Of a DNA stretch of 64,000 nucleotides, positions 1 to 10,661 are shown in pieces. The notes under the pieces are model-generated. The model worked only from the letters and a program-made list of their open reading frames with translations. It searched no databases and was not told the DNA's origin. Positions within the stretch are counted from its first letter, which is position 1. Every line of letters begins with the position of its first letter. The translations under genes and the position numbers were made by a program. Source of the stretch: Galdieria partita (lineage: Eukaryota; Rhodophyta; Bangiophyceae; Galdieriales; Galdieriaceae); assembly GCA_025991245.1 (NCBI GenBank), contig BQMJ01000019.1, positions 144,001 through 208,000 of the forward strand, in the 5' to 3' direction.

Positions 1-740
1 ATACCAACCTTTGAGTGATGCACATCCACTCCACAAAGCCAATACGGTGACCAACTACCCCATTTACCTTGCTGAAGTTCAAAGTAACGCAAAAGTCAAT
101 CAGATCAGCATATTACAAATACCTCTACGGAACTGATAGCTTCTCGAAAGCGTCTACAGGTTGCTAGTGTCAAACCCACAACCAAATCTAAAACCTGCTA
201 AGAGATAAGCACAAATACTTTGAACATGGTTCATGCCTGCAGTGGTTTCCGTCAAAACGTCTGGAGTATTACCAACTTTGATTTTATGTTGTCTGCAAGT
301 TTCCAAATCGATATGATTGAAACCAACGCTCATGGTAGAAACCACTTTCAGCTTATTTTTAGGAGAATGTTTCAGCAATTCACTATCGACTTTGTCCGAA
401 AGCATACAAATGATTCCGTCCACTCCGGAGGAAACCTAGAATATCTCAATGACCTTGTAGAACAGTTCTGAACACATACTTTTTCCAAAAAGACATTTCT
501 AGGTATAGGAGTTTGTTCATCGGGCCAAACATCGAGTTGTACAGCAGGAAAAGCCTCCCTAATCTTCCGCAGAGCAGGATCGAATAGTTTTCTTGTCACA
601 AGCACCTTGGGTCCTTCTGCTGTTTTTAGACAGTAGAAAGCTGAATGCTGAGAAAAGTAACTCGTCTTTTTATATCTAAATGTTTTCTGCTTGTTCAAAA
701 AGTTGCAAGTCGACTGAAATAACAGCTTGGACTGCCTCAT
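1..740 (-). CDS. GRHPR: Glyoxylate/hydroxypyruvate reductase (GRHPR-type), 3' part outside window
   Basis: D-2-hydroxyacid dehydrogenase that reduces glyoxylate or hydroxypyruvate with NAD(P)H, a photorespiratory or organic-acid step. The exons I read, in gene order, are 740-480, 435-237, 187-123 and 71-<1; all phases agree. The spliced product shows the family landmarks VLVTRKL, STMSVGFNHID, VGNTPDVLTETTA, TCRRFREA and WSPYWLCGVD, which align by eye to human GRHPR. The Rossmann GxGxxG and catalytic Arg/Glu/His lie beyond position 1, so activity cannot be judged. Residues 1-45 from the chosen ATG are basic and hydroxylated, as in an organelle presequence. An upstream exon is possible, because a CAG acceptor-like site sits near 804. 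Introns are 44, 49 and 51 nt. The second (188-236) appears to use a GC donor, because only GC...AG restores ETTADLVVG. Confidence 0.85.
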
Positions 741-1001
741 TGAATTATCTGATAGAAATTGTATTTTCTCGTTGAGTCTGGATATCAGGCCATGCTCCTT
801 CACTGAAAAAGAAGACGAGATAAAGACATGATTTCATTAAAAAACTTTCATTTAAACTTTCTCTGCTTTCTTTCGAACTTTAAAGAAAAATGCAATCATG
901 ATGGCGCCATTTCTCGATCAAAATGATCCTGGTGGTACTTTTTTAGTTTGCATTTGAACCTTATTGGAATTTTCTCAAGTCAACTACATATCCTCATTGT
1001 T

Positions 1002-2927
1002 ATGTTTGAGAGTTATGCTCATCTTCTTATTATTACTTTCATATTATGGTGCAGCAAACAAGCTTGTGCACAGTTACTGCAATGGAAACTGATTTCCGAA
1101 CACAGTTTGATGCAACCTCGATATGGTCATCAAGCATTTGCTTTTGCCAATACAACGGAACCTGCCAAAATTTTCATTTATGGAGGCAAACAAGGAGATG
1201 GTGTGATACTAAACGGCATTATAGAAGTGGATACTCAAACTCTTCAAGTAAAAACTATGGCAACTTATCCTACAGTCATTCAAGGCAAAGCATTTGCAGC
1301 TGGAACCGGGATGGAAGGTGTTTACGTGACCTTTGGAGGTATCAACCAGAGTTTTGTTCTAGTAAACGACTTGCATGTACTGGATTCGAAGCATTTCCCG
1401 AGTCTGTTTTCAAATGAAAATTCAGTCATACAACAAAGTAAACCCTACAACAATGTTCAGTTATTTGAGGCATTTCCGGGTGTTCCTTCGATCCAAGGAA
1501 TGGCTTCAACAATCGATCCAAACACGCAAGTTGTGTACTTCATTGGAGGACAAACCGACATTCGAGAACAAGGTCAACTGGCTAAATATTCCTCATGCAT
1601 CTTTGGGTACAGTATCTTAGATAAGACTTGGTTCTTGGCGTCTTCTTCCAAAAACTGCTATGCTCAACCTCCAGAAGCTCCAGGACCGCGTGCCTATGCC
1701 ACAGCTTTCGCATATAAAGGAAACATATATTACTTTGGAGGCTCTGTCATACGCTTAAACCAATCCATCCAACCAGAGCCCCTCATCAACTTTTACAACG
1801 ATCTTTGGCGATTCAATCTTCAAACAGGCTTATGGAAACAGCTCAAACTCTCTGGAGTTCAACCTCTTCCAAGAGATGGCCATACTGCCACTATACGAGG
1901 CTCAAAAGTTTATATTTTTGGAGGGAGGACGTGTCAAAATCCAGAAAAAGCAAGCAACTGTTCTATCAAAACGTTGACTTTCCTTAAAGATTTATGGAGC
2001 TTGGATTTAGAAAACTGTACCCTTTCGGAACACAGGTGCTCCTGGACAGAGCATCAAGCAAAGAACTCTTCTGTAGGTGCGCCTGTTGCTAGAGCCTTTC
2101 ATCAAGCAGTAGCGTTGCAAAGTTCTTCAGAGTACGAATGGGATGACATATGGATCATCGCGGGTGTTTCTTCAGCTCACGATGGAGGAATTCTCGGAGA
2201 CATTTGGACCCTTCGTTTTCCACCTAATCCCGATGCCCCTGCTCAAGTCAACATCATGAGTGCAGCAGATAGTCAAAATGAATATATTTATACTGCTTTC
2301 CGGTTGGATCATCTACTTCCCATCAACTTTACGAATGAAATCAATGCCATTTTCAAATCATATCTAGCTCAATTGTTATCCAATGCAGGAATAATCACCC
2401 AAGAGATAGAATTGGTCGTTGTCAAGAAAGCGACCTCTGCAAAAAATGAAAGTACATTAGCTATATATGCCGCAATAGTGGATCTTAGACAAACATATAT
2501 CGCAGTAGATACCTTGAAGAGTGCTCCTTTAGATCCTCTACAACAATTGTCAAACGTTCCCGAGATTACTCTATTGCAGGTAGGCAGTGGTGAACTTGGA
2601 ACTTTTGAACAAACTTTAGAGATGGAACCATCTCATCCAAGCAGTTTGTCAGTCACTATCATTGTTGTTATTGTTGTGGTATCTGTCTTGGGGTTCGTCT
2701 TGATAACTGCTGTAGCCGCCATTGTCTTTTGGAAAATGTCCTCTAAACAGAAAACTAAAAATGCCAATCATCCGACAAGCGATGATGATGCTCAATTGTC
2801 CAAGATCGCACATAAAAATACACAAAGGCTTGCCTATAGTATAGATAGAATGGATACAACAACAATCGACAACAACAATAACATTGAAAAAGATGATGAG
2901 ATCCAGCCAGCACCAGAACACAGCTAA
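1002..2927 (+). CDS. Kelch-repeat type I membrane protein
   Basis: Single-exon, 641-aa predicted cell-surface or endomembrane protein. Residues 1-23 form a signal peptide (hydrophobic core LLIITFILW, then ACA). The lumenal part holds about six kelch blades, each with a GG preceded by hydrophobic residues: IFIYGGKQG, YVTFGGINQ, VYFIGGQTD, IYYFGGSV, VYIFGGRT and WIIAGVSS. This suggests one beta-propeller. A transmembrane helix lies at about residues 548-578 (IVVIVVVSVLGFVL). An Asn/Asp-rich cytosolic tail of roughly 60 residues follows. No enzymatic domain is visible, so a binding or adhesion role is only inferred from the fold. The first in-frame ATG is used; the frame extends upstream to 948 without an ATG. 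Confidence 0.8.
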   Translation: MFESYAHLLIITFILWCSKQACAQLLQWKLISEHSLMQPRYGHQAFAFANTTEPAKIFIYGGKQGDGVILNGIIEVDTQTLQVKTMATYPTVIQGKAFAAGTGMEGVYVTFGGINQSFVLVNDLHVLDSKHFPSLFSNENSVIQQSKPYNNVQLFEAFPGVPSIQGMASTIDPNTQVVYFIGGQTDIREQGQLAKYSSCIFGYSILDKTWFLASSSKNCYAQPPEAPGPRAYATAFAYKGNIYYFGGSVIRLNQSIQPEPLINFYNDLWRFNLQTGLWKQLKLSGVQPLPRDGHTATIRGSKVYIFGGRTCQNPEKASNCSIKTLTFLKDLWSLDLENCTLSEHRCSWTEHQAKNSSVGAPVARAFHQAVALQSSSEYEWDDIWIIAGVSSAHDGGILGDIWTLRFPPNPDAPAQVNIMSAADSQNEYIYTAFRLDHLLPINFTNEINAIFKSYLAQLLSNAGIITQEIELVVVKKATSAKNESTLAIYAAIVDLRQTYIAVDTLKSAPLDPLQQLSNVPEITLLQVGSGELGTFEQTLEMEPSHPSSLSVTIIVVIVVVSVLGFVLITAVAAIVFWKMSSKQKTKNANHPTSDDDAQLSKIAHKNTQRLAYSIDRMDTTTIDNNNNIEKDDEIQPAPEHS

Positions 2928-3076
2928 CCCCTAAAATTATTACCTCAGATAAAAGCAAAGGCAACCGATACATTTAAAAATGGGGTTTTGTATACAACAA
3001 CCCATCATAGCCTCATTCATTAGTATTATACAATTCCAGGAGAATATCCATTGCAATTACATCAATTCCTTTTATT

Positions 3077-5281
3077 TTATGCTTGTGTAGTTTGGGATAT
3101 CAACTCTATCAACTGAGAAGGAGAGCGCTCCAGAAGCACAGAGTTTGGAAATTCAGTGAGTATGAAGCTTGACATCTTCCGAATGGCTGGATCCGAGTCT
3201 TTTAAATAGTCTTCAATTGGCATTCCTCTCAGATGCAGCAATAACAATAAGCTTAACCTCACATGCTTCCACATCTTCCATTCCACATGACGGTGAGTAG
3301 TTTGTAGCTCCGTGTCATTACAATGGATTCTTTGTGAAATATTTTGCAACATCTGTGCAAAAGGAGACAAGGATTTTAAAGCAAGTGACGAGATACAATC
3401 TGGACGCAAAGTTACATATCCAAGACATACAAGTTCGGCAACGCAATCGCATTTTTTGAAAATGTCAGCGTCACTTCGACAAAACTCTCTCCAGTCGACT
3501 AGAAAGTCCAGAAACGAATCGAAAAAATGGATTATACATGAAATAATGCCACTGGTCTTTTGACAACAATTGCCTAAAACAACAAACCAATCCAATGACA
3601 GGTTCATACAGCGACTTAGTTTCGGCTCTTTTCCCAACTCCCGAAACAATATAAAGAGATGCTGAAAAATATGCGCTAATGAATCTAATAATTGTTGTAT
3701 CTCCCGATTGTTTGCCTTGGATAACCAGTTCTTATACAAATTGACTATTGTAGTAGGTTCAAGCCCAGTGTTCAAAGAATAAGCTATAGCATCTGCAAGG
3801 TGTCTTTCTCCAAACCTTGCATCCCAAGGGGAAGAAGACAGCAATAGTCTCTGAATGATTTCGTGAGGCATTTCAAAGGGCACTGCAATAACGGAAGATA
3901 CTGGATTAGTGACCCAAAATTCGTTTTCCACTTCAGCAATACTCTCATCATCTGGAGTTACATGAACTCCTTGATATTCTATTGCTGTTCGTTCCAATTC
4001 TAGAAAGAATTCTACAACAAAAGGCTTCTCTATTTTCTCCTTTACTTGGGGTGAATCATCATCGAACAATATGGAATCAATAAAGACATGTCGGAGCACA
4101 TCAAAAGCAAAATTACGAGGACATCTTCTAAATACATAAGGGAATGCTTCTGCTGCCAATCGATTCTGCAAAACAAATACAAATTCTTGCAAGCTTTGAG
4201 AAACATTCGTCATTCCAACTTCATATAGAGACGAACTTGTGGATGATAGATGAAGTCTACTCGACAAAATATGCAAAATAATAGAAAAAAGTAAACGACG
4301 AGCCCTGAAGGAATGTACCAAAGTAAACAATTCTATGATGGTCCTTTCACCTCCTATTGATTCGAGTTGTAACATATCAATCTTATTATTCATCGATAGA
4401 TAATCTCTGAAAAACTCCGGTTCCATCTCTTGGGACAATCGAATGCACAAAATACGACATGTAAGAGCTTCCAAGTTTGTTGACAAATAAGTAGAGCTTC
4501 TAATGCATTCCAAACAAACAGAGATTTCCATTTTTCTCACAAGTTCATGTCTCATATTGTCATTTGGGTCAATGACAAAGGATAAAATACACCGCAAGGC
4601 AGCTTCCCTATCTAGTAGACGATCAGACTGCTCAAACTTCATTTTGGAAAACGAGCAGAAGACTAAAAATACTTGTTCTAGAACTGCTTTCAAATTGGTC
4701 ATTGAATTTTCTTCTTTTTCTTCTCCGAGCTCTTCAAGAAAACTATTGGAGGACTTGGACCGGACTACACTTTCCCTCAGCCATTCAAACAAGTTACACC
4801 AGGGTAGAGTAGAACTTTCATGGAAGCTTTCTGAATCGCAACTAGCCAGAGACCATAAGAAATGACAGTATATGTTGATGTTATAGAAAAAGTTCACTAG
4901 TTCGATGTAATCTTTGAAAACTTCTCCCTCCACAATCAACTTCAACAAGTTGACTCCTTTACTGATGTCCCTAAAGCAGCTTTGGGCGACAATTTCAACC
5001 AATAACTGAACCAAGTAGTTGAATTTTACTCCTTGTTTCAACTGTAACATAAGACCTTTTAGAAATCCTTTGGAAACTTGCAACGGCTTCTGTCGAGGGT
5101 TCAACAAGCAGCCGTCACAATAAGAAAAATATGAAATATCATGGCACGGTTCCCGAATACTGGAAAGCACTTGACTCAACTTTTCATAAACCTTTGTCTT
5201 CGAGGGACCTCTATTAAAATTTTTTGGAGTTTCTAGAGTGCCTGAACGATGTGGCACTGAAAAACATGTAAATGACGACAT
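3077..5281 (-). CDS. Large alpha-helical protein of unknown function (HEAT/ARM-like)
   Basis: A 734-aa open frame from the in-frame ATG at 5281. I do not recognise a named family. The whole length is rich in Leu, Ser, Cys and Phe in helix-like blocks. The C-terminal stretch (PIEDYLKDSDPAIRKM, then SSFILTEF) reads like a terminal HEAT/ARM repeat, so an alpha-solenoid scaffold is the best structural guess. The 5' end is uncertain. The same frame continues upstream to an ATG at 5560, interrupted by one TAG at 5399-5401. A 27-nt GT...AG segment there could be spliced out in frame, which would add about 80 residues. That start would lie only 62 bp from the divergent GH30 start at 5623, implying a shared promoter. 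Confidence 0.6.
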   Translation of the reverse strand: MSSFTCFSVPHRSGTLETPKNFNRGPSKTKVYEKLSQVLSSIREPCHDISYFSYCDGCLLNPRQKPLQVSKGFLKGLMLQLKQGVKFNYLVQLLVEIVAQSCFRDISKGVNLLKLIVEGEVFKDYIELVNFFYNINIYCHFLWSLASCDSESFHESSTLPWCNLFEWLRESVVRSKSSNSFLEELGEEKEENSMTNLKAVLEQVFLVFCSFSKMKFEQSDRLLDREAALRCILSFVIDPNDNMRHELVRKMEISVCLECIRSSTYLSTNLEALTCRILCIRLSQEMEPEFFRDYLSMNNKIDMLQLESIGGERTIIELFTLVHSFRARRLLFSIILHILSSRLHLSSTSSSLYEVGMTNVSQSLQEFVFVLQNRLAAEAFPYVFRRCPRNFAFDVLRHVFIDSILFDDDSPQVKEKIEKPFVVEFFLELERTAIEYQGVHVTPDDESIAEVENEFWVTNPVSSVIAVPFEMPHEIIQRLLLSSSPWDARFGERHLADAIAYSLNTGLEPTTIVNLYKNWLSKANNREIQQLLDSLAHIFQHLFILFRELGKEPKLSRCMNLSLDWFVVLGNCCQKTSGIISCIIHFFDSFLDFLVDWREFCRSDADIFKKCDCVAELVCLGYVTLRPDCISSLALKSLSPFAQMLQNISQRIHCNDTELQTTHRHVEWKMWKHVRLSLLLLLHLRGMPIEDYLKDSDPAIRKMSSFILTEFPNSVLLERSPSQLIELISQTTQA

Positions 5282-5622
5282 CCGAGAAATTTGAAATAGG
5301 AGTGGAGAGTGAGTTCCTACTTGAATGCAGTTATTTATTAGAAAAAGTTGACTATCAGTGTTTCCAATTGAGACCAGAATACAACGATTCAAGGCGCTCT
5401 AAGTTGCCAATCCAATTCCAACCACATTGGTTTCCATCTCGTCATCAGGACAAGAACAGGGACATTCCCTTCGAAGGGAAAGTATAGCCGAATTCTTATA
5501 CAGTTGGATAGGGAACGCTGCATTCATGTCCCAAATGTTCGTTTGGTCTATTCGAGACATTTTCAGCAAAGAGCATTTTAAAAGACGCCTGACAATCATT
5601 GGCCAATATCTACTATTTTAGC

Positions 5623-7107
5623 ATGGCTGGTTACAAACTCTCTATTGTTTCGCTTGTTATACTTTATTTATTTGCCGTTGTCAATGCCTACAAACTGAAT
5701 CCAGGACCTTATGTCGGCAACGACAGTTTGACTCTAGATCCTTGCTTATCCAAGTGTTCCTCTAATGATACTATCAACGATTGCAACCACAAGTGTCATT
5801 GTGCTGTTCAGGAAACGGTGATGATTGATGCAACAGCCAAACAACAAAAGTTTCATGGCTTTGGTATCAATCTAGCATGGTTTGCTTTTGTCATGGGGAG
5901 AGCACCTGAAACTGTCAGGAACCAGATAGCCGACTTGCTATTTGATAAGGAGAATGGTCTTGGCTTAAATGTGGTACGTTATGAAATTCCAGGAGGAGAG
6001 AATCCTCGGTTCTTCTTCATGCATGAGAGAGAGAGACTTCCAGGCTATGAACCAGTCCCTGGTGTCTATGATTGGTCAGCAGATGAATCACAACGATGGT
6101 TCCTAATGGCAGCAATACAACGCGGAGTTGAAATTCAAGAAGCTATGGCCTACTCGCCTCCTTACTGGATGACTTACAGCGGTTCTACCACAGGAGGTCC
6201 GAAGGGCTATCCCAATTTCAATATCAATTACAAAGACCAATTTGTTGACTATTTAGTTACCGTTGTGAAGCACTTTTATGAGCATTTCAATGTTACTTTT
6301 TCTACTTTGGAAATGTTTAATGAGCCATTGGCGGATTATTGGACATTTGGCAATCGTCAAGAAGGATGCCATATTGGCTTGGACACTCAACAGATACTGA
6401 TCCCCATTTTACACAAAAAGCTACAAGAAGCTAATATCCCCACGAAAATTGCTGCGGCTGACGATTATTCTATTGATCAGACCTTATTTACTGTCCTTGC
6501 TTATAATGAAACGGGCATCATTCGAGATCTTCATCAAGTCAATACTCATACTTACGCTGGTAATCGACGAGCTCAACTTCATGAAGCAATGTTGGATGTC
6601 AAAAAGCCATTATGGGTTTCCGAATATGGTAATGGAGACAATTCAGGACTGCTTACCGCGAGGCACATAATGAAAGACATTCAAAAGTTAGAACCTGAAG
6701 TTTGGTGTTATTGGCAAGGTGTGGATATGGCTGGTTCTGGGTGGGGTCCATTAGAAGCAAACTTGAACAATGTCGGTGACTACTCATTCTATGCGACTCC
6801 GAAATATTATACCTTTGGACAATTTACAAGATTTCTAAAGCCTGGTTCAACTTTTGTTTCAACCAGTGACCCATTAACTCTAGCAGCTATCCGTGATGAT
6901 ACTCTTACCCTGGTAACTATGAATTGTGGAAATGTTACCTTTGATGTGTCTTCATTCAGCAATATGAAATATCAAGAAGCTCAAGTATGGTACAGTGTTC
7001 CTTGGAAAGGACTATACTTTGACAAAGTGGGAACATTTTTAGTAGAAGATGGAAAGGTCACTCTCAATCTTCCAGTAGCAGGGGTTTCTTCTATTGTTAT
7101 TCAGTAA
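5623..7107 (+). CDS. Secreted glycoside hydrolase family 30 (endo-beta-1,6-galactanase-like)
   Basis: Single exon, 494 aa. Residues 1-22 are a signal peptide (SIVSLVILYLFAVVNA), so the enzyme is secreted or vacuolar. The GH30 (beta/alpha)8 barrel starts near residue 65 with FHGFGINLAW. Further landmarks are LNVVRYEIPGG and AYSPPYWMTYSG. The acid/base Glu is in MFNEPLADYW and the nucleophile Glu in VSEYGNGD. A beta-sandwich follows to the C-terminus. The aromatic and Gly pattern resembles fungal endo-beta-1,6-galactanases more than glucocerebrosidases. A galactan substrate would suit a red alga, but that is inference. The Cys-rich segment at about residues 44-68 (CLSKCSS, CNHKCHC) is an N-terminal addition. 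Lack of introns and the fungal/bacterial look raise the possibility of transfer. Confidence 0.82.
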   Translation: MAGYKLSIVSLVILYLFAVVNAYKLNPGPYVGNDSLTLDPCLSKCSSNDTINDCNHKCHCAVQETVMIDATAKQQKFHGFGINLAWFAFVMGRAPETVRNQIADLLFDKENGLGLNVVRYEIPGGENPRFFFMHERERLPGYEPVPGVYDWSADESQRWFLMAAIQRGVEIQEAMAYSPPYWMTYSGSTTGGPKGYPNFNINYKDQFVDYLVTVVKHFYEHFNVTFSTLEMFNEPLADYWTFGNRQEGCHIGLDTQQILIPILHKKLQEANIPTKIAAADDYSIDQTLFTVLAYNETGIIRDLHQVNTHTYAGNRRAQLHEAMLDVKKPLWVSEYGNGDNSGLLTARHIMKDIQKLEPEVWCYWQGVDMAGSGWGPLEANLNNVGDYSFYATPKYYTFGQFTRFLKPGSTFVSTSDPLTLAAIRDDTLTLVTMNCGNVTFDVSSFSNMKYQEAQVWYSVPWKGLYFDKVGTFLVEDGKVTLNLPVAGVSSIVIQ

Positions 7108-7336
7108 TTTCGTCTTGAATATCTGTGGCAATAAATTGGTTTGTTTGAATCAGTTCCGGTTTTTCATGTTTATAGATTACAAAGTACTGAATGTTACAAA
7201 AATGAACGAAAATCGGTAATCAAATGAACAATTACGAGAAACGTTCCCATTTCTAGATGAGATGGAATACCTTACAAATAGCTTCGACAGGCTCATCGAT
7301 TAGGGTTGGCGACGGGGAAACTGATTTTCACACTGG

Positions 7337-7724
7337 ATGGACCTGGATAAAGAAACGATCGAACGTATATCAAAACTATCCCCCGAGGAAAGAAATCAAG
7401 TATGGACTTACTTCAAACGTTGAATAGCTATCCAACTTGTTGATAGGTCGAAGAACGCGTAAGGAACGAAATGCTTAGGCAAGTATTTCAAGAGTTGGTT
7501 CAAAATATTTCCGAAAAATGTTTCCTCAAGTGCATCACGAAACCTGGTTCTTCTTTGACGTCAAGTGAACAAACCTGTCTTGCAAAATGTATGGATCGCT
7601 ATTTAGATGCCATGGGAATTGTTTCAAAGACGTTGATAGAAAGAAGTTCGGTGAGCAGATTTTCTTGTATTTTGTCTTGTTATTTTGAAAATGATGTAAC
7701 CCTTTTTAGCGCAACTCCAGTTAG
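7337..7724 (+). CDS. TIM13: Mitochondrial intermembrane-space chaperone Tim13
   Basis: Small Tim of the Tim8-Tim13 hexamer, which escorts hydrophobic precursors across the mitochondrial intermembrane space to TIM22 or SAM. Exons 7337-7399, 7447-7650 and 7710-7724 give 93 aa, the usual length. The twin CX3C motif is intact (CFLKC, then CLAKC), spaced as in Tim13, with KPGSSLTSSEQ between the pairs and MDRYLDAMGIVSK after. This matches human TIM13 closely by eye. The first exon supplies the short acidic N-terminus (MDLDKETIERI). Introns are 47 and 59 nt. Without the second intron the frame would run on into unrelated residues to 7833; splicing gives a neat IERSSRNSS end. Confidence 0.93.
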
Positions 7725-9319
7725 GTTTTGCAACTGGATCGAAACCTTTTTTGCCGGTATGAAAGTGTATGGGCCCTGGAAGTTTTCGAGAGAGGCACGA
7801 ACTGCTTGTCTGGGAGCAAATCGTTCGATATAGAATATTGGTTGTCGATAAACAGTTTACTTGGTATCTCGAGAAGATTGTGTTTCATTTTTGGATAAAT
7901 AATTAGTCGAAATATTCGAGAAGTTGTTTCGAGATCTGCTTGTTAAGGTGTTCTTTATCACACTGCTGTTTTCATTCAAAAGATTAGACAAGCACATCTC
8001 TTCATAGTTTACATTAGTGTTCATTCAGATAGAAACGAATGGACAGTTCTCTAAATGATGCCAACTTATAGAGTATGAAGTAGTTTTTTCTTGAAATCCT
8101 TCTCGGGCTTCCTATAAAGACACAATTTATGGCAAGTCCTGTCTCCAGAGGCAAAGGAGATACCATCTTCTGAAAAAGAGAGTTCTTAAATCTTCCCTCA
8201 TAAGCAATATAGACAGTGAATTCTGCTACGTGGCTAATAGTTCAACTTCATTTTGGTCCCGAAAACTACTTTGGCAAGCTCGATACCCAAATCGCAATTA
8301 TATAACTTTTCCAATCAGAAAGACAATGAACATGGTACAAACAATAAATATGCATAGCTTCGATTTACAAAAAATGCCGGAACAGTTCTCTAAAATCTAT
8401 AAAGAGGAAAAAGTTAAGAGTCAATGCTTCATCCACAGCGGCGTTCGAATTTTATATATTTCATCCATAGCAATACCAATTAAGAAGCTCTCATTCATCA
8501 TGTTCGTTCTTCTGGAGTTGAGAGGAGCAATAATATTAATTTACATATTAAAGTGTTTCTGCAAAATGAAAGCAACACCTAAATGCCATTGTTTGAAGGC
8601 TCTGATTTAATCCAAATAAACTTAATTTCCAAAATTAAAGCTTCATTTTACTAGAAATTAATTTCATTGTTCAGAAATAATATTCTCAAAAGGTACTAAA
8701 ATTTTGAATTTTAATTAAATATACTAAAGACGGAAAATTGAAAATTTTTTTTGTTCCAAATTAAAATTATCTCGAATGCAAGTCAGTGTCTTTGATGTTT
8801 TCTACTGGGTTCTTCGAGTTTATAAATTTATCTAAATAAATAACCTGAAGATTCACTGCTATTCCATTTGATAAAGAGTTGTGATTTGGTTTTGTTGTAG
8901 CTATGCGATCTAAGCCACCTTGTTTTTACCTTGGTTTTCGAGCAATATACATCTCCAAGTTTCTAGATATTGCTTGGAACGAAATGTACATATTTTAATG
9001 AAGTTTGCTTCTGAAACGTTTAGATACTTATTTATTCGAGCAACAAGAGAAGTTGGCATTTAGAAGTCGAAATGCAGAGAAGCAAAAGTAGAATTTTTGA
9101 AAGGAATAATTCAAGTACCTTGGACAACTAAAACGCTTTGGATGACGCAGTTCATAGATCACATTTTGTCGATACGTTTGACGAACTGATTAAACCATCT
9201 TTACCGTTTACAGCTTATCCGAAACAGTACGAGATACTCCAGTTCTATGTCATGAAAAAGAGTTTTGAACCAAACCTATACACAAATTTTATATGATATA
9301 TTCAAGCATCCAAGGGAGT
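7725..9319. other. 1.6 kb stretch with no recognisable gene
   Basis: Between TIM13 and the convergent coiled-coil gene. Frames are broken by frequent stops and composition drops to AT-rich, with runs of A and T around 8630-8780. The longest frame (8230-8610, GTG start) has low-complexity hydrophobic residues and no family resemblance. I saw no tRNA cloverleaf, tandem repeat or transposon protein fragment. It is unusually empty for this compact region. Confidence 0.5.
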
Positions 9320-10465
9320 TTAATCTTTGGAGAACGGATTCTCTGACTCAATACACTGGTAATTGGGTAAATATTTCCTCAAAACTGAGTCCAAAAACGC
9401 ATTGTATTCATTTATACGCTTCATTGTATACTGTTGCATAGCTGCACAAACATGTTTTATGATGATATTAGCTTGTTCTTTCACAATTGACTCTGCTCCG
9501 TTCTGTACACGCAAATTATGCTCGAGTAGCTTCTTGAGAGCTTCAACGGATGTTTGGAGTTCATCAATTTGTTTTATTCTTTGTGCAAGTCTTTCATGAG
9601 CACTCGATTGCATCAAGGAAGCTTCTTCCATCTTCTTCATAGCATCCTCTACTCTGCAATCAATTCTTCTCACGGTCTTATCCATCTTTGATAAACTAGA
9701 CTGAAACTCTTGTTTGGTTTCTTTCCGGTTTTCCGAAACTTCGTCAGAATCACTCTTCAAATAAAGGTTTGCTCCCAGCTGTGCTTCCAAATTCTGGATA
9801 CGTTCTACCAAAAGCTTTCCAGAACTGTCTTCTACATCGCAAAGAGAATCCTCTTCTGTGGTTCTCCTTCCTCCCTCTTCTAGTTGCTCATTATTCACGT
9901 CATGTTGACGAGTATTCTGTTCAGAAGAAGAAGCAACTGCTCTCACTTCTTGCTCGAGGTGGTCCAGTCTTGTATTGATTACTTGCAACGTTTCCCAAAG
10001 CTTATTTCTGTATTCTTCTTCGGTTCTTACTGTGTTCTCCAAGTACCGCATCTTCGAACTACTGTAAGATAAACCAAGACTTTTTGAGAGTTAGCGTACC
10101 TTTTCTTGTAGTCGTTGAAGCTGTAACTCGAAATTCGAGGCCATTTGTTGGCAACTTCGCTCAGCTATTTGTTCAATGAACTGTTCCAAAGTCTTTCCTA
10201 ACGAGTCGTTGCTTTCGTTATCTTCGGCTGAAGAATAACTCGTGCTATTTCCTTGTCCCAGATAAGAGGACCTGGTGCTTTCTTGAGAAAATAAATCCTC
10301 CGTAGAATATCGAGATGATCCTAAGTGTGGTGGCTGATTACTCTGTTGCGGAACAAAGTTCACAAAAGGTGCACTCCATAACGAGAAAAAGTTTGACTGG
10401 CTACTTGAACTGTGGCTCCTAGTACTGTTCCTAGCATAATTGCTCGGTCTCTTACCACCTGCCAT
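9320..10465 (-). CDS. Coiled-coil protein of unknown function
   Basis: Two exons (10465-10100 and 10051-9320) separated by a 48-nt intron give 365 aa. The N-terminal 75 residues are Ser/Asn/Gln-rich and basic (KRPSNYARNSTRSHSSSS), typical of a disordered, phosphorylated region. From about residue 90 onward the protein is almost entirely heptad coiled coil: KTLEQFIEQIAERS, LDHLEQEVRAV, RIQNLEAQLG, IDELQTSVEALKKL. A short hydrophobic tail ends it (AFLDSVLRKYLPNY). I do not recognise the family; a cytoskeletal or centrosomal scaffold is only a guess. The intron is inferred because the upstream frame stops right after its donor and the phase-0 join restores coiled coil. Confidence 0.7.
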
Positions 10466-10661
10466 GCCACACAGGAATGTTTCCAAGTTGCAAGATGATT
10501 AGACAAAGGCACTCAAATGGCAAATATTTAAATATAGGAAGATTCAATACTTCCATAAAAAGACCCTTTAATAATATTATGGAATCATCTATAAACGATT
10601 GAAATATTTTTCGATGCATATCTTTGAAGATAAAATTATTACAACGTTGTCAGAAACTAAT

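Noticed and set aside
948-1001. Upstream extension of the kelch protein frame
   Set aside because: No ATG in the extension; the signal peptide begins cleanly at the ATG at 1002.
4503-4865. 120-aa plus-strand frame
   Set aside because: Antisense inside the long minus-strand helical gene; Ser/Lys-rich shadow.
8230-8610. 126-aa plus-strand open frame with a GTG start
   Set aside because: No ATG, low-complexity composition and no family resemblance; it lies in AT-rich spacer.
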